A stretch of 64,000 nucleotides of DNA from Bacteroidia bacterium (GTDB lineage: Bacteria; Bacteroidota; Bacteroidia; Bacteroidales; CAJPTX01), in NCBI GenBank assembly GCA_002749065.1, contig PDTX01000004.1, positions 92,966-156,965 of the forward strand, given 5' to 3'. Positions 34,609 to 46,557 of this stretch are shown piece by piece; position 1 is the stretch's first letter, and each line of letters opens with the position of its first letter. The position numbers and the translations under genes were made by a program. A model generated the notes under the pieces. The model worked only from the letters and a program-made list of their open reading frames with translations, searched no databases and was not told the DNA's origin.

Positions 34609-35079
34609 CTACTCCTTGCCCATCGCCTCTTGCCCCGCCTTTCCCGTCCCACCGGGCTGCTCTGGTTCCGGCGTTTGCCCCTTGTCCGCCTCCCCCCTCC
34701 GCCTGAGCGCTCTCCGCTTGGCGCAGCGGTGGGTCCATTTCTCGGGGTTGTAGAAGTAGACCTTGAGGCGCTGGTGGTCACGGCGGATTTTGAACTTAAT
34801 CCGCCGGGTGGTGTCGAGGTATCGCCGCCGGAAGATGTACTCGTTGTCGGCCCCATCCAGGTCGATGAAGGCCTCCTGGCCGTGCATGTTCTCGCTGTCG
34901 ATGACCAGGTAGAAGTACGCCTCGTCGGTGGAGATGGAGTCTATCCGCTCGCCCCGGGCATCGGTGATGTAGTAGTCCCTGACGCGGCCCTTGGCCGGGC
35001 CTGGGTGCCTGAGCGCGCCGCAGGACGGGAGGGCGAGCGGGAGGAGGATGAGGAGCGTGCGCAGTACGTTTTGCCGCAT
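34609..35079 (-). CDS. small lipoprotein, unknown function
   Basis: 156 residues. Lipoprotein signal with lipobox LPSC (Cys20). The mature part has a compact beta-rich centre (YFYLVIDSENMHGQEAFIDLDGADNEYIF...FKIRRDHQRLKVYFYNPEKW) and ends in a charged, low-complexity tail. No family recognised. Upstream of the helicase on the same strand, 101 bases apart; divergent from the MoxR gene. Confidence 0.75.
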   Translation of the reverse strand: MRQNVLRTLLILLPLALPSCGALRHPGPAKGRVRDYYITDARGERIDSISTDEAYFYLVIDSENMHGQEAFIDLDGADNEYIFRRRYLDTTRRIKFKIRRDHQRLKVYFYNPEKWTHRCAKRRALRRRGEADKGQTPEPEQPGGTGKAGQEAMGKE

Positions 35080-35168
35080 GGTGCTATTCCCTTTTTGCTA
35101 TTATTGCCATAACGTTTAGCGCCGCCCTTGGTTCGTTGCGTCCAGCGCTGGGGATATTCCATGCCGGT

Positions 35169-35203
35169 TTTGGCTGGAAATGCGCCATGTTTTTGTACCT
35201 TTG
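35169..35203 (+). promoter_or_regulatory. promoter of the moxR-like operon
   Basis: TACCTTTG (35196-35203) with TTTG at 35169-35172, spacing 23, longer than the usual 19-20. The -7 box is 52 bases before the ATG. Divergent promoter region shared with the small lipoprotein. Confidence 0.5.
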
Positions 35204-35255
35204 CGCCCTGATAGCCACATTGCTGTGAACAATATTAAGGTATACGATAGCCTAG

Positions 35256-36314
35256 ATGCGGGTTAACATTACAACGAAGGAGCTGACGGTGGTGCTGGAG
35301 CATACGCCGGCCGAGCAGAACATCATGCTGGTGGGGCGGCATGGCATTGGTAAGTCGAAGATCCTCACGGACTACTTCACCGAGCGGGGCATGCGCGTGG
35401 TGACCCTCTTCCTGGGCCAGATGAGCGACCCGGGCGACCTCATCGGCCTGCCGCACAAGAACGAGGCCACGGGCCAGACGGAGTTCCTGCCGCCCTTCTG
35501 GTTCCCGGTGGATGGCCGGCCGATAGTCCTCTTCCTGGACGAGCTCAACCGAGCCCGGCCCGAAATCCTGCAGACGGTCATGGACCTCGCGCTCAACCGC
35601 ACCCTCGCGGGCAAGCGCCTACCCGAGGGGAGCCGCGTGATATCGGCCGTCAACGACGGGGAGGAGTACCAGCTCACGGACCTGGACCCGGCCCTGGTGT
35701 CGCGCTTCAACATCTACAACTTCACCCCCACCCAGGCCGAGTGGCTGGTGTGGGCCACCAACGCGAAGCTCGACGGCCGCATCATCCAGTTCATCGAGGA
35801 GAACCCCAACGAGCTGGACGCCAAGGTGGAGGAGGGGCTCGAGAAGACCCCTGACCGCCGGGCGTGGGAGAAGGTGTCGCACATCCTCCAGGGGCTGGAC
35901 GAGAACCGCGACCTGCTCAAGAAGGTGCTCTCCGGGGTCATCGGCGTGGCCGCGGCCTCCAAGTTCGTGGAGAGCTTCGCCGACACCAAGCTGCTCCCGC
36001 CCGGCCAGGTGCTGCGCGACCTGCAGAAGAGCCTCGGCAAGCTGAAGAAGTACGACATCACCGAGCTGGCGATCGTGAACGAGAGCCTCTTCCGCTTCAT
36101 CGAGACCAAGAGCTACGAGCCCAAGGAGAAGCCCCTGATACGGGAGAACCTCGAGGGCTACGTCGACTGGCTGGCCTCCGAGAAGAGCCGCGAGAAGATG
36201 GCGCACTTCATCTCGATATTCGAGCACGCGACCTACCCCCAGGCGAACCTCTTCGTCATGACCGAGACGCCGACCCTCTACAAGAAGATCACCGACTTCA
36301 TCCGTAGCCTGTAA
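35256..36314 (+). CDS. MoxR-family AAA+ ATPase
   Basis: 352 residues. Walker A GRHGIGKSK (about residues 27-35), Walker B IVLFLDELNR (Asp95-Glu96), sensor-1 region RVISAVNDGEEYQ and arginine-finger segment DPALVSRFNIYNF. MoxR ATPases work with a VWA-domain partner as chaperone-like remodelers; the partner is the next gene, whose ATG overlaps the stop of this one by one base. Target unknown. Confidence 0.93.
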   Translation: MRVNITTKELTVVLEHTPAEQNIMLVGRHGIGKSKILTDYFTERGMRVVTLFLGQMSDPGDLIGLPHKNEATGQTEFLPPFWFPVDGRPIVLFLDELNRARPEILQTVMDLALNRTLAGKRLPEGSRVISAVNDGEEYQLTDLDPALVSRFNIYNFTPTQAEWLVWATNAKLDGRIIQFIEENPNELDAKVEEGLEKTPDRRAWEKVSHILQGLDENRDLLKKVLSGVIGVAAASKFVESFADTKLLPPGQVLRDLQKSLGKLKKYDITELAIVNESLFRFIETKSYEPKEKPLIRENLEGYVDWLASEKSREKMAHFISIFEHATYPQANLFVMTETPTLYKKITDFIRSL

Positions 36315-37483
36315 TGGAGGCCTTCCGGCGGATAAACGACCAATGGTTCCTGACCGAGCCGCTGCTCTTCGCGGTCCTCTGCACGCACAGGCTGGTGGAG
36401 AACCGCCGGCTGGCCATCCCGATGCGTACGGGCCACCTGCGGGTGGAGTACAACCCCGAGGTCCTGGCCCGGCATTCGGACGAGGAGGTGGCCGAGTACC
36501 TCAAGATCGAGATGATCCGCATCCTGCTCAAGCATCCGTACCAGCGGCAGCCCTTCCAGGCGGTGGGCGAGGCGCTGGGGGCGAGCAGCACGGTGACCAT
36601 CGCGGAGAACTACGAGGGGGGGCTGGTGCCGCTACCGAGGGCGAAGGATTTCGGCCTCCCGCCCGACCTCTCCTTCGAGGAGTACTACCGCCTGCTGGCC
36701 GACGGGCTTAAGGGCCCGGGCGGAGCGGATGGCCAGGGGAGCTCCGGCGCGGGCGCAATGCCGGGGCTTGAGCCGCCGGACGGACAGAACCCCTTTGCGG
36801 CCTACGGGGAGCTTGCGGCCCTGTGGGAGGAGGACAACCTGGTGGAGCACTCGGTCAATCGGCTGATAGTCCAGGCCGAGGAGAGCAAGGCCTGGGGGAC
36901 TATCAGCGGCGACATGGTGGAGCTCATCGAGGCCACCCTCGTGGTCAAGCTCGACTACCGGCGCATCCTCAACAGCTTCCGCGCCAGCGTCCTCTCGAGC
37001 GAGCGCCTACGCACCCGCATGCGCCCCTCGCGCCGCTACGGCTTCCAGTACATGGGCAGCAAGCACGAGTTCAGCACGCGACTGCTGGTGGCCGTGGACG
37101 TGAGCGGCTCGGTGGAGGCCGACGACCTGGTCAACTTCTTCTCGGTGATCAACCGCTTCTTCAAGTACGGCATACAGCAGGTGGACGTGCTGCAGTTCGA
37201 CTCCGAGGTGAAGGGCGAGCTCCTCTCCCTGCGTAAGGCCCGCAAGTCCGTCGCCATCATCGGGCGGGGCGGCACCAACTTCCAGCCCGTGTTCGACTAC
37301 CTCTGCGACCACCCGCACTACGACGGCCTGATCATCTTCAGCGATGGGCACGCCCCCGCCCCGCAGCTTAGGCACCCGGTGGAGGCGCGAATTCTCTGGA
37401 TATTCGACAGCGAGACGAACTACAACGAGCACATCGGCTGGGTGCGGAGCATGCCGCGCTCGGGCGGTATCTGGATTGACTAG
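36314..37483 (+). CDS. DUF2201/VWA-domain protein, MoxR partner
   Basis: 389 residues. The C-terminal VWA domain starts near residue 254 with a MIDAS motif DVSGS (Asp262, Ser264, Ser266). Preceding this is RILNSFRASVLSSERLRTRMRPSRRYGFQY, typical of the DUF2201 family. The N-terminal domain corresponds to a metallopeptidase-like region, but where an H-E-x-x-H would be expected the sequence is K-I-E-M-I-R (64-69), keeping only Glu and a later His74; a protease function is thus doubtful. A Gly/Pro-rich linker covers residues 132-160. Co-translated with the MoxR gene. Confidence 0.9.
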   Translation: MEAFRRINDQWFLTEPLLFAVLCTHRLVENRRLAIPMRTGHLRVEYNPEVLARHSDEEVAEYLKIEMIRILLKHPYQRQPFQAVGEALGASSTVTIAENYEGGLVPLPRAKDFGLPPDLSFEEYYRLLADGLKGPGGADGQGSSGAGAMPGLEPPDGQNPFAAYGELAALWEEDNLVEHSVNRLIVQAEESKAWGTISGDMVELIEATLVVKLDYRRILNSFRASVLSSERLRTRMRPSRRYGFQYMGSKHEFSTRLLVAVDVSGSVEADDLVNFFSVINRFFKYGIQQVDVLQFDSEVKGELLSLRKARKSVAIIGRGGTNFQPVFDYLCDHPHYDGLIIFSDGHAPAPQLRHPVEARILWIFDSETNYNEHIGWVRSMPRSGGIWID

Positions 37484-37485
37484 CC

Positions 37486-38874
37486 ATGATGGGAAACGAA
37501 TCGAACAGCCCCGGGCGGCTGGTGGATTTTCTGCAGGACCTCCGGGCCCAGGTCGAGGGGCTGAACCAGGAGTTCGCCCGCCTGGGCCGGGTGGCCTCGG
37601 CCGACCGTCGGGCCCACGTGGCCTTCCTGCAGGAGGAGCTCGCCCGGGTGGCCTCGGCCGACAGCCCGACCTACTACCGGAGCACGCACGGTGAGTCGCC
37701 CCGCGCGTCCAATGGGCGCGAGCATTTCTACATCCGCCCGGAGGAGGCGCGCTTCGCCCTCATGCTGCTGAACGCGCTGGAGGTGGAGGCGCTGCCCCTG
37801 ACCGAGCGTTCGCCCCTGTTCCGCACCCTGGGCGGCTACGATGTCCTGTACCTCTGGGAGCCGGCGGCCATGCGGCAGCTACTGCATTTCCTCTTCGGCG
37901 ATGAGAGCGTGGCCGAGACCGTGAGGGCGACCTGGCAAGCGGTGGACCGCTACCAATTCCGCCACGAGCACGACGTGCTGCGCAGCTTCAAGTCGGAGGA
38001 GGAGGAGCGGTGCACGAAGCTGCGGCTGATGAACTTCCTGCTGTCGCTGCTGGTGGCCTACCGCGATGGCGATGACCCGCTGGGCTTCGTGGAGCGTTTC
38101 CGGGAGGAGCTCGCGCCGCAGGTCACGGCCCCCATGTACTACATAGAGGAGTCGCCCGAGATGGAGCAGGCACGGATGGCGGCCCGGCAGACCTTCGGCT
38201 ACTTCTGGCGTGAGGTGTACTGGGACGGGCACCGGAAGGCCTCGATACTCCAGCACGCCATCGTGAAGCTGATGCTCCGTGGCGCGGACGAGGAGGGGGA
38301 TGAGGTCGTGGTGCCCGTCTGGGTCACGGTGCGGGCCTTCGACGGGGAGACCCTCCGGGGTCGCTTGCTCTCCTCCCTGCACAGCATCGCGGGCCTCGAG
38401 CCGGGGGCCAGCATGGAGTTCCCGGTGGGCCTGGTGGACGACTGGCTTTTCTCGGCTGGGGGGCTGGCCTACGGGGGCTTCACCGTGCAGTACATCCGCG
38501 GGCAGCTCAGCCCGGCCCAGCGCGCGCAGCACGACAGGGACTGGGGCGTGGACTTCCCCCCGCTGGGCGAGGTCCGTCTGGCCATCGGGCAGGAAGAGCA
38601 CCCCGAGGTGCTGCAGGAGCACCCGCTGAGCCAGCTGGCAGTGGTCCAGCTACGCGAGCTGCTGGAGGCCGACCCAGCATGCATCGCCGGGCGGAACGGC
38701 CAGGGCCTCACCCGATTGCAGCAGGAGGCCCTAGCCGGCAACAAAACGCTCGTGGAGCAGCTGCTCGCGGCGGGTGCCGACCCCGAGGAGCGGTCCGCCG
38801 CCGGGAGAACAGCGCTGGACTACGCCAAGCAGATGGGCTGGTGGGGCATAGTCTCAATCCTAAAGGGCGAGTAG
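37486..38874 (+). CDS. DUF2314 and ankyrin-repeat protein
   Basis: 462 residues, starting 2 bases after the VWA gene (MM: ATG 37486 or 37489). An N-terminal helical region (1-70) contains two imperfect copies of a RLGRVASADRRAHVAFLQEEL/ARVASADSP stretch. The middle is unassigned. Residues about 275-370 resemble DUF2314 (VPVWVTVRAFDG...LRGRLLSS...MEFPVGLVDDWLFSAGGLAYGGFTVQYI). The C-terminus has two ankyrin-like units (LTRLQQEALAGNKTLVEQLLAAGADPEE and GRTALDYAKQMGWWGIVSIL). Likely an adaptor for the MoxR-VWA pair; that is inference. Confidence 0.82.
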   Translation: MMGNESNSPGRLVDFLQDLRAQVEGLNQEFARLGRVASADRRAHVAFLQEELARVASADSPTYYRSTHGESPRASNGREHFYIRPEEARFALMLLNALEVEALPLTERSPLFRTLGGYDVLYLWEPAAMRQLLHFLFGDESVAETVRATWQAVDRYQFRHEHDVLRSFKSEEEERCTKLRLMNFLLSLLVAYRDGDDPLGFVERFREELAPQVTAPMYYIEESPEMEQARMAARQTFGYFWREVYWDGHRKASILQHAIVKLMLRGADEEGDEVVVPVWVTVRAFDGETLRGRLLSSLHSIAGLEPGASMEFPVGLVDDWLFSAGGLAYGGFTVQYIRGQLSPAQRAQHDRDWGVDFPPLGEVRLAIGQEEHPEVLQEHPLSQLAVVQLRELLEADPACIAGRNGQGLTRLQQEALAGNKTLVEQLLAAGADPEERSAAGRTALDYAKQMGWWGIVSILKGE

Positions 38875-38878
38875 GGGG

Positions 38879-39685
38879 ATGGACATCCTGACCCACACCC
38901 TCTCCGGCCTGGCCCTCGGCACCGTAGTCGCATGCCACGGCGCGCCGTCCGCCCGGCGTAGAGCCACCATCCTCTCCTGCTCCACCCTCGCCGGGGCCCT
39001 GCCCGACCTCGATGCCATCAGCCTCTGGAGCCGCTTCGACGGGACCCTCGGGCGGTGGTTCGGCCTCTCGCACAGCGGGCGCGATATCTACTCCGCCAAG
39101 TTCTGGTACTCGCACCACGCCTTCATGCACAGCCTTCTGGCCGCGGCGATGGTGGCCCTTCTGGTGGTCCTGCTGGTGTACGGCCGCACGCTGCTGCGCG
39201 ATGGTCTCTCGGGCTGGTGGAGGCGTGGCCGGCTGGTGGTGCTGAGCATGCTCCTGGCCTACAGCATCCACCTGCTGGAGGATATGCCCACCCCCTCCTC
39301 CACCTGGGGCGGTGTCCGCCTCCTCTTCCCCGCCACGGGCTACGTCGGCGGCACGGGCGATATCTGGTGGTGGAACAACTACGACGTATTCCTCATCGTC
39401 CTCGCGGTGCTGCTGCTGAACCTCCTGCTCATCGCCCTGCGTAGCGTCGTACCACGGCTGCGGCGGCTCCCGCTATTCCGCCTCGCGCTCGGGGTGTTCC
39501 TCATCGGCTTCGCGCTGGGCCTGTACCAGGTGAAGACGCGGCCCTACGACTTCGCGTACAGCGGGCATACCGACAGGTACCAGGAGCTCGAGGCGCAGTC
39601 GAAGGCGGCGCAGCGGGGCATCCTCGGGGAGCGCCTGTACCGCGCGATGGAGTGGTTCGACCGCCAGCTGCCGATATACTTCTAG
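38879..39685 (+). CDS. YdjM-family membrane-bound metal-dependent hydrolase-like protein
   Basis: 268-residue integral membrane protein. The opening MDILTHTLSGLALG and the pattern HHAFMHSLLAAA, plus SIHLLEDMPTPSSTWGG, are the H-rich motifs of the YdjM/DUF457 (LexA-regulated, predicted hydrolase) family. Four to five hydrophobic helices are visible (about 84-105, 121-137, 165-189, 203-220). It starts 4 bases after the ankyrin gene, ending a four-gene unit with MoxR and VWA. Confidence 0.85.
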   Translation: MDILTHTLSGLALGTVVACHGAPSARRRATILSCSTLAGALPDLDAISLWSRFDGTLGRWFGLSHSGRDIYSAKFWYSHHAFMHSLLAAAMVALLVVLLVYGRTLLRDGLSGWWRRGRLVVLSMLLAYSIHLLEDMPTPSSTWGGVRLLFPATGYVGGTGDIWWWNNYDVFLIVLAVLLLNLLLIALRSVVPRLRRLPLFRLALGVFLIGFALGLYQVKTRPYDFAYSGHTDRYQELEAQSKAAQRGILGERLYRAMEWFDRQLPIYF

Positions 39686-39823
39686 GGGGTCCGATTTGCT
39701 GGCCTGGGCCTTTCCCCTGGCACCAGCCCCTTCTCGAGCGGTGGCCCCATGCCGTTCGGAATATTCCATTCGCTCAGTAGCCTTCTAAATCAGAGCTTTG
39801 CGGTTTATTTCCCGATTTATTGG

Positions 39824-39842
39824 ACCTTTCGGTTCGAAAGGT
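39824..39842 (+). promoter_or_regulatory. palindromic operator upstream of tetR
   Basis: ACCTTTCG-GTT-CGAAAGGT, an exact 8-bp inverted repeat with a 3-base centre, ending right at the -33 TTTG of the tetR promoter. Size and place fit the binding site of a TetR-family dimer, so the adjacent regulator probably represses itself and the efflux genes. Confidence 0.6.
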
Positions 39843-39874
39843 TTTGATTATTCACGGCGGTTTTTCTACTTTTG
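39843..39874 (+). promoter_or_regulatory. promoter of the tetR-efflux operon
   Basis: TTTG (39843-39846), 20-base spacer, TACTTTTG (39867-39874): full consensus. Transcription would begin near 39881. Confidence 0.8.
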
Positions 39875-39923
39875 CACCCGGAAGGTTGAATAATACGATT
39901 AATCCGTGCCCAGATGCACGGGA

Positions 39924-40628
39924 ATGGGAATGCGAGAGATGATGGAGAATGGTTCGGGAATGGCGGGGGAGTCGCCCCGTAGCGGGCGGGGTCGTCCCCG
40001 CGACAATCATGAGCCCATGCGGCAGCGAATTCTGGACATGGCCGCCGAGGTGTTCCAGCGTTTTGGCTTCAGCAAGACGACGATGGAGGACATCGCCCAG
40101 GGCATAGGTCGGCAGAAGAGCACGCTGTACTACTACTTCCAGAGCAAGGAGGATGTTTTCGCCGCGGTGGTGGCCCGCGAGCTGGAGGGGGAGCTGGCGG
40201 CGGTGGCGCAGCTGGAGGGGGTGGATGCGCCTCCCCGTGCGCTGCTGCATCGGCATGCGGCCCAGCGGCTCGCGTCGGCGCGGCGGGAGTACGGCATGCT
40301 GCTGAAGTCGGGCTTTGGCGACGAGAGGCTTCGGCAGGAGATCAGCGCGGCGCTGGCGACCTACTCGCTACGTGAGCGTGAGTTCATGGGCCGGGTATTC
40401 GGCCGGGTGCATCTCGACGAGCCCCTGCTGCCGATGGAGATCTCCGCGCTGATAACCCTGGCGCAGAGCGCGCTGCGCGAGCTGGAGCGACGTGCCCCCG
40501 AGGTGGATGAGGGCTACCGTCTCGAGGAGGTGGCGCGCCGCTGGGTCAATTTTTTGTGGTACGGTGTTTCGGGCTACCAGAGCGCGCCGCCGATAGAGGA
40601 GCTGGGCCGGGAGCCGGCTGCCGACTAG
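39924..40628 (+). CDS. TetR/AcrR family transcriptional regulator
   Basis: About 234 residues from ATG 39924; other in-frame ATGs at 39930, 39939, 39942 and 39960 and a GTG at 39906 keep the start uncertain. The N-terminal HTH is RQRILDMAAEVFQRFGFSKTTMEDIAQGIGRQKSTLYYYFQSKEDVFAAVV, a classic TetR DNA-binding domain, preceded by a basic GRGRPRD arm. The C-terminal ligand domain is unremarkable. It heads an efflux operon: tolC-like starts 15 bases after, followed by MFP and RND genes. The palindrome at 39824-39842 is a likely operator. Confidence 0.93.
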   Translation: MGMREMMENGSGMAGESPRSGRGRPRDNHEPMRQRILDMAAEVFQRFGFSKTTMEDIAQGIGRQKSTLYYYFQSKEDVFAAVVARELEGELAAVAQLEGVDAPPRALLHRHAAQRLASARREYGMLLKSGFGDERLRQEISAALATYSLREREFMGRVFGRVHLDEPLLPMEISALITLAQSALRELERRAPEVDEGYRLEEVARRWVNFLWYGVSGYQSAPPIEELGREPAAD

Positions 40629-40643
40629 GGATTACGTGTAGCC

Positions 40644-42251
40644 ATGCAGACCCTACACGTGGAGATGAGAAGATGGTCCGCGCTGCTGCTGGTGCTGCTC
40701 TGCGGCCTTATGCCCTCGGGGCTGCGGGCGCAGGTGCGCCTGACGCTCGATAGCGCGCTGCGCCTCTCGCTGGCCAACAGCCGGGAGATTGTGGCTTCGC
40801 GGAAATCGGCCGAGGCGGCCGTGGAGCTGCGGAGGTCGATGTGGGGGAAGTACTTCCCGCGCATCGACCTGACGGCGGGCTACCTCCGTACCAACCGGGA
40901 TATTGAGCCGCTGGGCGAGAACATGAGGCTTCCGGTGGTGCCGGTGGAGTACATCAACCCGGAGACGGGCGCGCTGGACCAGGCCTTGGTGGAGCGGCAG
41001 GTGGGGCCGTCGCTGATGAGGCAGCTCTTTGGCCAGCCGCTCACGCCGGAGGACATGGCCACGCTGCGGCAGTACCAGGGGACCTTCAAGCTGGGCCCCG
41101 ACGGTAAGCCGCTGGTGGGGCAGGATGGGAACCCGGTGTTCGGTCGCTACGCCTACCTCCCGGCCGACAGGGTGAAGCTGGACCGGCATAACCACTTCAA
41201 TGCGGGCGTGCACGTGACGCAGCCCATCTGGGTGGGTGGACGAATCATCGCGGCGCACAGGATGGCCAGGGCGGGCGCGGTGCTGGCGCAGTCGACGGTG
41301 AGCCTGCAGGAGGAGGAGGTGTTGTTTCGCACCGAGAAGGCCTACTGGCAGGTGGTGGGCCTGGAGGCCAAGAGGCGGGTGGTGGAGGACTACCTGGGGA
41401 TGATTCGGCGCGTGGAGTCCGACGTGCAGAACCTGGTGGACGAGGGCATCGCGCTGCGGACCGACCTGCTGCGGGCGACGGTCAAGCGCCACGAGGTGGA
41501 GCTCAAGGCGCTGCGGGTGGAGAATGGCATCCGGCTGGCCAGGATGAACCTCTGCCAGATTATCGGCCTACCGATGGATACGCAGCTGGAGCTGGCTGAT
41601 ACGGTGACGCTGGACCGCTTCGTGCTGCCGGAGCTTGGCAACCTGGATTCCACCCGGGCCCGGCGGGCAGAGCTCAGGGTGCTGGGGCAGACGGTGGAGC
41701 TGACCAGGGGGGTGGAGCGGATGATGCTGGCCCGCTTCATGCCGAACATCGTGGCCTTCGGGGGCTACAACTTCCTGTCGCCGAACCCCTACAGGCACTT
41801 CGACGGGAGCTTCGGGGGCGACTGGCACCTCGGGGTGGGGCTGCAGCTCCCCATCTGCACCTGGGGCGACCGTATCCACACCAAGCGTATGGCCCGCTTG
41901 CTGCGCGAGAGCGCCGAGGCGAAGTACGAGCATGCCCGGGAGCGCGTCGGTCTGCAGGTGCAGCAGGCGCTCTTCCGTGTCCAGGAGGCGCAGCGGCGCA
42001 TCCGCATGTCCCGCGAGCTGGTGCGGCGGGCCGAGCTGAATCTCGAGGTGACGGAGAGCAACCTGCGGGAGGGCGTGCTGAAGGTCACGGATTTGCTGGA
42101 GGCTCAGGCCCAGTGGCAGGAGGCCCAGGCGGATCTGCTGGAGGCGCGGACGGACCTGGGCATGGAGATCATCGAGCTGCGCAGGGCGACGGGGCAGAGC
42201 CTTCGCCCGCATCTGGAAAGGGCGGAGCCCGGCGTGGCGCGGGGGGAGTAG
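40644..42251 (+). CDS. TolC-family outer-membrane efflux protein
   Basis: 535 residues. Signal peptide to about residue 29 (SALLLVLLCGLMPSGLRAQ), then two homologous OEP repeats: VRLTLDSALRLSLANSREIVASRKSAEAA (start of the first) and later long amphipathic helices (about 220-300 and 410-510) including NLREGVLKVTDLLEAQAQWQEAQADLLEART, a typical TolC C-repeat. A 90-residue insertion (75-165) with PDGKPLVGQDGNPVFG is as seen in Bacteroidota homologues. The start could also be ATG 40665. Confidence 0.93.
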   Translation: MQTLHVEMRRWSALLLVLLCGLMPSGLRAQVRLTLDSALRLSLANSREIVASRKSAEAAVELRRSMWGKYFPRIDLTAGYLRTNRDIEPLGENMRLPVVPVEYINPETGALDQALVERQVGPSLMRQLFGQPLTPEDMATLRQYQGTFKLGPDGKPLVGQDGNPVFGRYAYLPADRVKLDRHNHFNAGVHVTQPIWVGGRIIAAHRMARAGAVLAQSTVSLQEEEVLFRTEKAYWQVVGLEAKRRVVEDYLGMIRRVESDVQNLVDEGIALRTDLLRATVKRHEVELKALRVENGIRLARMNLCQIIGLPMDTQLELADTVTLDRFVLPELGNLDSTRARRAELRVLGQTVELTRGVERMMLARFMPNIVAFGGYNFLSPNPYRHFDGSFGGDWHLGVGLQLPICTWGDRIHTKRMARLLRESAEAKYEHARERVGLQVQQALFRVQEAQRRIRMSRELVRRAELNLEVTESNLREGVLKVTDLLEAQAQWQEAQADLLEARTDLGMEIIELRRATGQSLRPHLERAEPGVARGE

Positions 42252-42288
42252 TACGGGAATTGGATGGACAATCTTTTAAGGTAGAGCA

Positions 42289-43392
42289 ATGAGGGTGAAA
42301 TCGGAATTGTGGTGCGTTGCGGCGGGCCTGTCGCTGCTGCTGACGGGCTGTGGTGGCAAGGAGGATGGCGTGGAGGCTGGTGCTCAGGATGGGGCTGAGG
42401 TGCCCCGGCCGGTGGTGGAGGTGGGTCGCCCCGTGGCGCTGGAGTACGCCCGGGAGATGAGCTACGAGGGCACGACCTTCGCGAGCCGCGAGGCCAATCT
42501 GGGGGCGGGCCTCCCGGGGCGGGTGGAGCGGATAAACTACGAGGTTGGCGACCGGGTGCCGACGGGCGCGCTGGTGGCCGAGCTCTCCGACGAGCTGCTG
42601 CTGCAGACCCAGATAGAGTACCAGACGCTGAAGAAGGACTACGAGCGGCTCAAGCGGCTGGAGGAGAAGGGCAGCGTGCCGGCCATGACCTACGACCACG
42701 TGAAGGCGCAGTACGAGGCGGCGGCGGCGCGGATGGAGATGGTGCGGAGCTCCACGCAGATCAGGGCGCCCTTCTCGGGCATCCTGGCCGAGCGGATGAT
42801 GGAGGAGGGGGAGGTGTACTTCATCAACCCCGGGCTGAAGATGGGCTACTCGATGCGCTCCGGTATCGTCCGCCTGATGCGGCTCGACCCGATGGTGGTG
42901 CGTGTGGAGGTCGGCGAGGAGGAGCTGGCCGACCTCCGGCCGGGCATGGGGGTGAGGGTCAGCCTCCGGGCCTTCGAGGGGCTGGAGCTGGAGGGGCGTA
43001 TCCGCGAGCTCAAGCCCATGCTCTCGACCCTGACCCACACCGCGACGGTGGAGGCGGAGTTCCCCAATCCGCGGCATAGGGTGCTGCCCGGGATGTGCGC
43101 CAGCGTGCGGCTGAGCCTGCCACGACGACGGGGGCTCGCCGTGCCGCTGCAGAGCCTGGTCAAGGAGGTGTCGGACCAGCGGGACTACGTGTACCTGGTG
43201 AATGCCGACAGCGCGATTGTGCGCCACGAGGTGGAGCTGGTGCAGACCCTGGGCCAGGCGGCCGTGGTGCGGGGCATCACCGGGAACAGCCTGGTGCTCA
43301 CCGAGGGCAAGGGCAAGATCAAGCCGGGGCAGAAGGTGGCCTACGTGGAGGTGACCCACCCGCGGGCTGGTGACCAAGAGGTGGCGCAGTAG
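42289..43392 (+). CDS. RND efflux membrane-fusion protein (lipoprotein)
   Basis: 367 residues, HlyD/AcrA-type adaptor linking pump and TolC channel across the periplasm. Lipobox LTGC (Cys21). Lipoyl/barrel-sandwich halves flank a helical hairpin (about 105-150: LLLQTQIEYQTLKKDYERLKRLEEKGSVPAMTYDHVKAQYEAAAARME). IRAPFSGILAERMMEEGEV and the C-terminal PGMCASVRLSLPRRRGLAVPL are typical. Starts 37 bases after tolC. Confidence 0.93.
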   Translation: MRVKSELWCVAAGLSLLLTGCGGKEDGVEAGAQDGAEVPRPVVEVGRPVALEYAREMSYEGTTFASREANLGAGLPGRVERINYEVGDRVPTGALVAELSDELLLQTQIEYQTLKKDYERLKRLEEKGSVPAMTYDHVKAQYEAAAARMEMVRSSTQIRAPFSGILAERMMEEGEVYFINPGLKMGYSMRSGIVRLMRLDPMVVRVEVGEEELADLRPGMGVRVSLRAFEGLELEGRIRELKPMLSTLTHTATVEAEFPNPRHRVLPGMCASVRLSLPRRRGLAVPLQSLVKEVSDQRDYVYLVNADSAIVRHEVELVQTLGQAAVVRGITGNSLVLTEGKGKIKPGQKVAYVEVTHPRAGDQEVAQ

Positions 43393-43415
43393 CCGGACCC
43401 AAAAGACCGTAGCGT

Positions 43416-46538
<3,123 letters not shown>

Positions 46539-46557
46539 ACCGGGAGGGCGACAGGAT

